Assembly: GCA_022745215.1 (NCBI GenBank)
Contig: JAIIWC010000036.1
Span: 1 to 18,576 of the forward strand
Reading direction: 5' to 3'
DNA length: 18,576 nt
DNA from: Collinsella sp.
Lineage (GTDB): Bacteria; Actinomycetota; Coriobacteriia; Coriobacteriales; Coriobacteriaceae
The first letter of the stretch is position 1, and every line of letters starts with the position of its first letter. Under the pieces are notes generated by a model, which saw only the letters and a program-made list of their open reading frames with translations, searched no databases and was not told the origin of the DNA. Positions 15,507 to 18,576 of the stretch are shown one piece after another. A program made the position numbers and the translations under genes.

Positions 15507-15623
15507 AATTGACTCCTTTTTTGTGTTTAACCCCTGTCATGCATGTGGCAGGAGTCAGATTCACGACGTTGTTTATATTAACTCACATCAAACGGTTTTT
15601 CATTGTGTTTCGCACGAATTGTT

Positions 15624-15644
15624 GGACAGTTGTCTGTTCTGTCC
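15624..15644. promoter_or_regulatory. inverted repeat, possible operator upstream of ptsH
   Basis: GGACAG (15624-15629) and CTGTCC (15639-15644) flank 9 nt, and GACAGTTGTC inside is nearly self-complementary. It lies about 120 nt upstream of the ptsH start, directly next to the large palindrome. Function unknown. Confidence 0.35.
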
Positions 15645-15650
15645 GCTTTC

Positions 15651-15789
15651 TCGCCCCGTACCCCGCGCGCGGACCCATGAGATTTTCTGCTCTACAGTCC
15701 TGCTCGCACGAAGAGCACATTAAGTGCTCTTCGGCTCGTGCGGAACTCGCGATAAATCTCATGGCCCCCGCGCGCGGGGTCCGGGGCGA
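15651..15789. repeat. 139-nt imperfect palindrome with nested hairpin
   Basis: The outer arms 15651-15685 and 15754-15789 pair along almost their full length: an 8-bp GC-rich end, a 13-bp run around ACCCCGCGCGCGG, a small internal loop, then an 11-bp CCATGAGATTT stem. Inside, CGCACGAAGAGCAC (15705-15718) pairs with 15724-15742 around an ATTAA loop with a 5-nt bulge on one side. It could be a miniature transposon, a structured RNA in the ptsH leader, or a palindromic repeat. No open reading frame of note lies inside. Confidence 0.75.
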
Positions 15790-15900
15790 GCAAGCTGCGG
15801 AAACTCGGTCGGTCCAAAGTAATATCGTGCGAACGGAATTCTGGCTGATGACTTGTTCGCGACAAAGACTCGATAGGCAGCCCACTCTATGCCCTTTTGT

Positions 15901-15969
15901 AAGTTGCGGTGAAATAGGGACTGAATTTGGGGTTGAATCGTTTAAACAGTCCCCATTTCACCGTAACTT
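15901..15969. repeat. palindromic intergenic repeat, copy 2
   Basis: The left arm repeats AGTTGCGGTGAAATAGGGAC of copy 1 exactly (15902-15921). The right arm 15949-15968 is its inverted match with two changes. The pairing extends by CTG/CAG inside and A-T outside. The loop differs completely from copy 1. It lies 15 nt beyond the fruA terminator. Confidence 0.85.
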
Positions 15970-15983
15970 ATGGGAGGGCATAG

Positions 15984-16019
15984 AAAAAGGCGGGGGCTCC
16001 TGGTGGAGTCCTCGCCTTT
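15984..16019 (-). terminator. intrinsic terminator after fruA
   Basis: AAAGGCGGGGGCTCC (15986-16000) and GGAGTCCTCGCCTTT (16005-16019) are inverted with two mismatches; on the - strand the stem is followed by TTTTT. It begins about 36 nt after the fruA stop. Confidence 0.78.
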
Positions 16020-16054
16020 GTTACAGGGGGCGATGTTATTCGCGTACTGTGGGA

Positions 16055-18076
16055 TTAGACCAGGCGGGCGTTGATCGTCTTGGCGATCTCGGCGGCGTTG
16101 GTGGAACCCTTGACGGTGGCACGGAAGTCCTCGTCCATGAGCGCCTCGGCGACCTTGGACAGGATCTTGAGGTGCGTGGTGCCAGCCTGAGCACCCGGGA
16201 TGAGCAGGGCGATGGCCACGTTGACGGGGGCACCGTCCATGGTGTCCCAACCGGTCACACCGGACTCGTCCTTGACGACGATGACAGCGGCCTCGGTGAT
16301 GGCGTCGGACTTGGCATGCGGGATGGCGAAGCCCTCCATCATGCCCGTGGTGCCTTCGGCCTCGCGAGCCAGGAATGCGTTCATAACAGCGTCGGCATCG
16401 TTGGCGAGACCGGCCTTGACAGCCTGGTTGGAAACGAAGCTCAGGGCCTCGTCACGAGAAGCGAAGTCCTCGGCGACAAAGACGTTCTCGACCTTCACGA
16501 AGTCGGAAGCCTCGGCCTTGGGGGCCTCGACGGCAGCGGCCTTAGGGGCCTCAACCGGCTTGGCAGCGGGAGCTGCGGGAGTAGCAGGAGCAGCCTTCTG
16601 GTTCTTCTCGAAGTCATACTTCTTGAAGGCGACGAACAGGATGCCACCGACCACGGCACCGATGAGGATCGCGAGGACCCACAGCGGACCGTTCTCAACA
16701 ACGGGCAGGACCAGGAAGCCGCCGTGGGGCGCCGGATCGTGAACGTTGAACATGATGGTCAGGATCGAAGCGATGGAGGAACCGAGCATCATGATGGGCA
16801 TGACGGGCCAGATGTTCTTGGTCATGAACGGAATGGCGCCCTCGGTGATGTGGGTGCAACCAAGGATGAGGTTGACGATACCGGCGTCATGATCCTCCTG
16901 GCTGAAGTACTTCTTGCCGACGACGACGGCGAAGGTGGTGATCAGCGGCGGAACGATGCAGGCGGCGGAGACGGCAGCCATGAAGTTGGTGCCGAAGTTG
17001 TAGGTGTCGGTGCCGACACCGGCGGCCAGGGCCTCGGTGAGCATAGCGGTACCGGTGACGTAGGCAGCCTTGTTGACCGGGCCACCCATGTCAAAGGCGC
17101 ACATGCAGCCGATGGCAAGACCCAGGACGATAGCGCCAGAGGCGGACAGGCCCTTGAGGAAGTCCATCATGGCGGTGTTGATGGCAGCCATGGGGCCGGA
17201 GATGCCGAGCATGACGAGGCCGACGATGGCCGTCGAGAACAGCGGGTACAGGAAGATAGCCTTGAGGCCGTCCAGGTTCTTGGGCAGACCGGAGAAGACC
17301 TTCTCGAGCAGCAGGATGACATAGCCAGCGAGGAAGCCGCCGACGATGCCGCCCAGGAAGCCGAAGCCCACGCCAGCGCCGCCGGCGTCGATCATACCGG
17401 TCTCGGCGTTAACGGGCAGGCCCTGGATGGCGATCATGCCGGCAACGAAACCGGGGACGAGCGCCGGGCGCTTGCCGATGGACTCGGCGATGTAAGCGGA
17501 AAGCACGGGAACCATGAGGTTCATGGCAATGCCGCCGATGATCTTGAGCATCGCGGCGAAGCTGTTGTAGTCAGCAGCCGTCGAATCGAAGGACGTGATG
17601 CCCCACAGGAACGAGACGGCGGTCAGAACACCACCGGCGACGACGAAGACCAGCATGTGGCTAACGCCGTTCATGAGGTGCTTGTAGATGACGTGGCCGA
17701 TGGACTCCTTCTCCTCGACCTCGTCCTCGACATCGGCAGCGGCGGCAACCGAGTCGTCGCCCTTGGCGGCGAGCGCGCGGTCAATCAGCTTACCGGCGGC
17801 CTCGACGGACAGGGCCTTGGAAACACCAACGGAAACCATGGGCTTACCGGCGAAACGCTCCGCCTGGACATCCTTATCGGCTGCGACGACGACGGCCTTG
17901 GCACCGGCGATCTCACCCTTCGTGAGCTCATTCTCGACACCGACCTGGCCATGGGTCTCGACCTTAATGGTCAGACCGCGCTCGGCAGCTGCCTTCTCCA
18001 GCGCCTCCTTCGCCATGAAGGTGTGCGCGATACCGGTCGGGCAACCGGTGGCGGCGATGATGTCAAACTTAGCCAT
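16055..18076 (-). CDS. fruA: PTS fructose-type permease, domain order IIB-IIC-IIA, 673 aa
   Basis: Imports and phosphorylates fructose, probably to fructose-1-phosphate, using phosphate from HPr. The N-terminal IIB domain (about 1-100) begins AKFDIIAATGCPTGIAHTFMA with phospho-Cys12. The IIC membrane domain spans about 120-485, from HLMNGVSHMLVFVVAGGVL to the last helix before KKYDFEKNQ. An Ala/Pro linker (about 487-526) leads to a C-terminal IIA domain with phospho-His587 in GFAIPHAKSDAI. AAGGAGGG lies 5 nt before the chosen ATG; an upstream in-frame ATG at 18187 has no such site. Many Gram-positive FruA proteins run A-B-C instead. The kinase genes downstream and the divergent RpiR gene support a fructose role; a related hexose is possible. 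Confidence 0.94.
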   Translation of the reverse strand: MAKFDIIAATGCPTGIAHTFMAKEALEKAAAERGLTIKVETHGQVGVENELTKGEIAGAKAVVVAADKDVQAERFAGKPMVSVGVSKALSVEAAGKLIDRALAAKGDDSVAAAADVEDEVEEKESIGHVIYKHLMNGVSHMLVFVVAGGVLTAVSFLWGITSFDSTAADYNSFAAMLKIIGGIAMNLMVPVLSAYIAESIGKRPALVPGFVAGMIAIQGLPVNAETGMIDAGGAGVGFGFLGGIVGGFLAGYVILLLEKVFSGLPKNLDGLKAIFLYPLFSTAIVGLVMLGISGPMAAINTAMMDFLKGLSASGAIVLGLAIGCMCAFDMGGPVNKAAYVTGTAMLTEALAAGVGTDTYNFGTNFMAAVSAACIVPPLITTFAVVVGKKYFSQEDHDAGIVNLILGCTHITEGAIPFMTKNIWPVMPIMMLGSSIASILTIMFNVHDPAPHGGFLVLPVVENGPLWVLAILIGAVVGGILFVAFKKYDFEKNQKAAPATPAAPAAKPVEAPKAAAVEAPKAEASDFVKVENVFVAEDFASRDEALSFVSNQAVKAGLANDADAVMNAFLAREAEGTTGMMEGFAIPHAKSDAITEAAVIVVKDESGVTGWDTMDGAPVNVAIALLIPGAQAGTTHLKILSKVAEALMDEDFRATVKGSTNAAEIAKTINARLV

Positions 18077-18098
18077 GTGTCCCTCCTTCTTGAGTTCT

Positions 18099-18112
18099 GC
18101 GCCCGCGGGCGC
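18099..18112 (-). other. perfect palindrome in the fruA 5' leader
   Basis: GCGCCCGCGGGCGC is self-complementary over 14 nt and ends about 22 nt before the fruA start codon. A second small hairpin (ACGCGC/GCGCGT, 18121-18126 with 18132-18137) lies just upstream. Together they may affect leader folding or stability. Confidence 0.45.
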
Positions 18113-18202
18113 TCCCCTACACGCGCTTCTTGCGCGTTTTTCCACACCTGAAAGATACCAACCCACCGCTTGCGTGAGAAGAGACAAGGCACAATTCTCC
18201 GG

Positions 18203-18217
18203 TGAAAGGTTCTTTCA
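18203..18217. promoter_or_regulatory. inverted repeat, candidate RpiR-family operator near the fruA start of transcription
   Basis: TGAAAG (18203-18208) and CTTTCA (18212-18217) are perfect inverted 6-mers with a 3-nt spacer. RpiR-family regulators often bind TGAAA/TTTCA-type palindromes. It would lie just downstream of the predicted fruA transcription start. A second palindrome, ACCGTAAACGGT (18220-18231), adjoins it. Confidence 0.5.
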
Positions 18218-18238
18218 TGACCGTAAACGGTAGATGAA

Positions 18239-18266
18239 AGTTTATCATCATCGCTTGAAACGGCAA
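18239..18266 (-). promoter_or_regulatory. candidate fruA promoter with extended -10
   Basis: On the - strand TTGCCG (18261-18266) and TAAACT (18239-18244) are spaced by 16 nt, and TGA directly precedes the -10 (extended -10, TGATAAACT). A TGAAA...TTATCA-like sequence (18235-18247) overlaps the -10. The implied 5' leader of fruA is about 155 nt. Confidence 0.45.
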
Positions 18267-18293
18267 GGTGTATCTTGTAATTGAAAATGCCCG

Positions 18294-18299
18294 TATACT
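18294..18299 (+). promoter_or_regulatory. candidate -10 box for the RpiR-family regulator gene
   Basis: TATACT on the + strand, 47 nt before the regulator's start codon. The best -35-like text (CTTGTA, TTGTAA) is too close at 13-14 nt, so the promoter is only partly supported. Confidence 0.35.
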
Positions 18300-18301
18300 A
18301 T

Positions 18302-18331
18302 GGCATGAAAAACAAGTCCGATTTTCATGCC
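18302..18331. promoter_or_regulatory. perfect 10-bp inverted repeat between -10 and start of the RpiR gene
   Basis: GGCATGAAAA (18302-18311) and TTTTCATGCC (18322-18331) are perfect inverted arms with a 10-nt spacer. It contains the same TGAAA/TTTCA core as the site near fruA and sits where bound protein would block the regulator's own transcription. As RNA it would also form a hairpin directly upstream of AGGAG (18335-18339). Confidence 0.6.
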
Positions 18332-18346
18332 AACCAGGAGCCGTCC

Positions 18347-18576
18347 ATGACCGATAGCAGCAAGAGCGCGCTCTCACTCATTAGCACCCACAAGGGATAC
18401 AGCGAATCCGAGCAGCGCATTGTCGACTATATTCTGGAGCATCAGTCCGAGGCGCCGCGCCTGACGGCCGCGCAACTCTCACGAGCCGCCGCAACATCCG
18501 AGGCGACGGTTTCGCGCTTTTGCCGCAAGCTGGGCTTTGGCAGCTTCCGCAGCTTTCAGTTTTCGCTGGCGCGCGA
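18347..18576 (+). CDS. RpiR/MurR-family transcriptional regulator, 5' part only (76 codons in window)
   Basis: The first 76 residues read as the N-terminal helix-turn-helix domain of RpiR-family regulators: an early IISTHKGYSESEQRIVDYILEH-like stretch (here LISTHKGYSESEQRIVDYIL), then LTAAQLSRAAATSEATVSRFCRKLGFGSFRSFQ. Full members carry a C-terminal SIS domain that senses a sugar phosphate; this part lies beyond the window edge. AGGAG (18335-18339) is 7 nt before the ATG. It diverges from fruA, with 270 nt and several inverted repeats between them, so it is the best candidate for control of the fructose cluster. That regulatory link is inference. Confidence 0.9.
   Translation, partial: MTDSSKSALSLISTHKGYSESEQRIVDYILEHQSEAPRLTAAQLSRAAATSEATVSRFCRKLGFGSFRSFQFSLAR

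Larger units (their letters stand above)
15507..16054. other. long non-coding gap between fruA and ptsH
   Basis: No supportable gene lies here. In - strand order it holds the fruA terminator (15984-16019), a palindromic repeat copy (15901-15969), about 110 nt without clear features (15790-15900), a large imperfect palindrome (15651-15789), an inverted repeat (15624-15644) and an AT-richer stretch with TTAATATAAAC (15572-15580 region) that probably includes the ptsH promoter. The ptsH ribosome site AAGGAG is at 15513-15518. Confidence 0.8.

Noticed and set aside
15572..15600. TGTGAGTTAATATAAA-like text upstream of ptsH, reminiscent of a CRP half site
   Set aside because: Only one half site is present and no CRP-based catabolite control is expected in this lineage; kept only as a possible AT-rich promoter zone.
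18121..18141. ACGCGC/GCGCGT hairpin followed by TTTTT on the + strand, resembling a terminator
   Set aside because: No + strand gene lies upstream for it to terminate, and the stem is only 6 bp. It is better read as part of the fruA leader on the - strand.
15509..18151. Very long + strand open frame (880 codons) antisense to fruA
   Set aside because: It is the mirror of the clear fruA coding frame in GC-rich DNA, has low-complexity Gly/Asp/His/Leu text, no ribosome site and no recognisable domain.

Overview
The window is GC-rich and gene-dense. Its mix of a fused ACT-containing L-serine dehydratase, an L,D-transpeptidase with a VanW-like region, a MacA/MacB-type exporter, a B-C-A fructose PTS permease and AAGGAG-type ribosome binding sites suggests a gut Coriobacteriia genome, most likely Collinsella or a close relative. 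That assignment is inference from gene content and style; no 16S or other taxonomic marker is present.

Layout, left to right. (1) 1-1755: a putative riboswitch tail, a fused [4Fe-4S] L-serine dehydratase on the + strand and a strong intrinsic terminator. (2) 1797-7125, + strand: a membrane-anchored L,D-transpeptidase with its own -10 box, then a three-gene exporter operon (MacA-like adaptor, ATPase, MacB-like permease) whose genes overlap at their stops and starts. (3) 7139-7205: a near-perfect palindrome between convergent genes; a relative of it occurs at 15901-15969. (4) 7229-9264, - strand: a TetR-type repressor and, upstream of it, a multi-pass flippase-like membrane protein. (5) 9373-11112, - strand: CCA-adding enzyme followed by two identical tRNA-Glu(CUC) genes and a terminator. 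(6) 11206-18576: a fructose/PTS cluster on the - strand in transcription order fruA (IIB-IIC-IIA), ptsH (HPr), ptsI (Enzyme I), and two divergent PfkB-family 1-phosphofructokinase-like genes. A divergent RpiR-family regulator begins at 18347 and runs off the right edge.

Region 6 forms a complete route: EI and HPr relay phosphate from PEP to FruA, which imports fructose as fructose-1-phosphate, and a FruK-type kinase makes fructose-1,6-bisphosphate. Terminators lie between most of these genes, so the cluster is probably several transcripts of graded level and not one even operon. The fruA/rpiR divergent region has several TGAAA/TTTCA inverted repeats that fit RpiR-family operators, and a similar site covers the start of the distal kinase gene.

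The least explained sequence is the 548-nt gap between fruA and ptsH, which holds a palindromic repeat copy, a 139-nt long-armed imperfect palindrome with a nested hairpin, and a smaller inverted repeat. No CRISPR array, transposase, integrase, rRNA or phage gene was seen.
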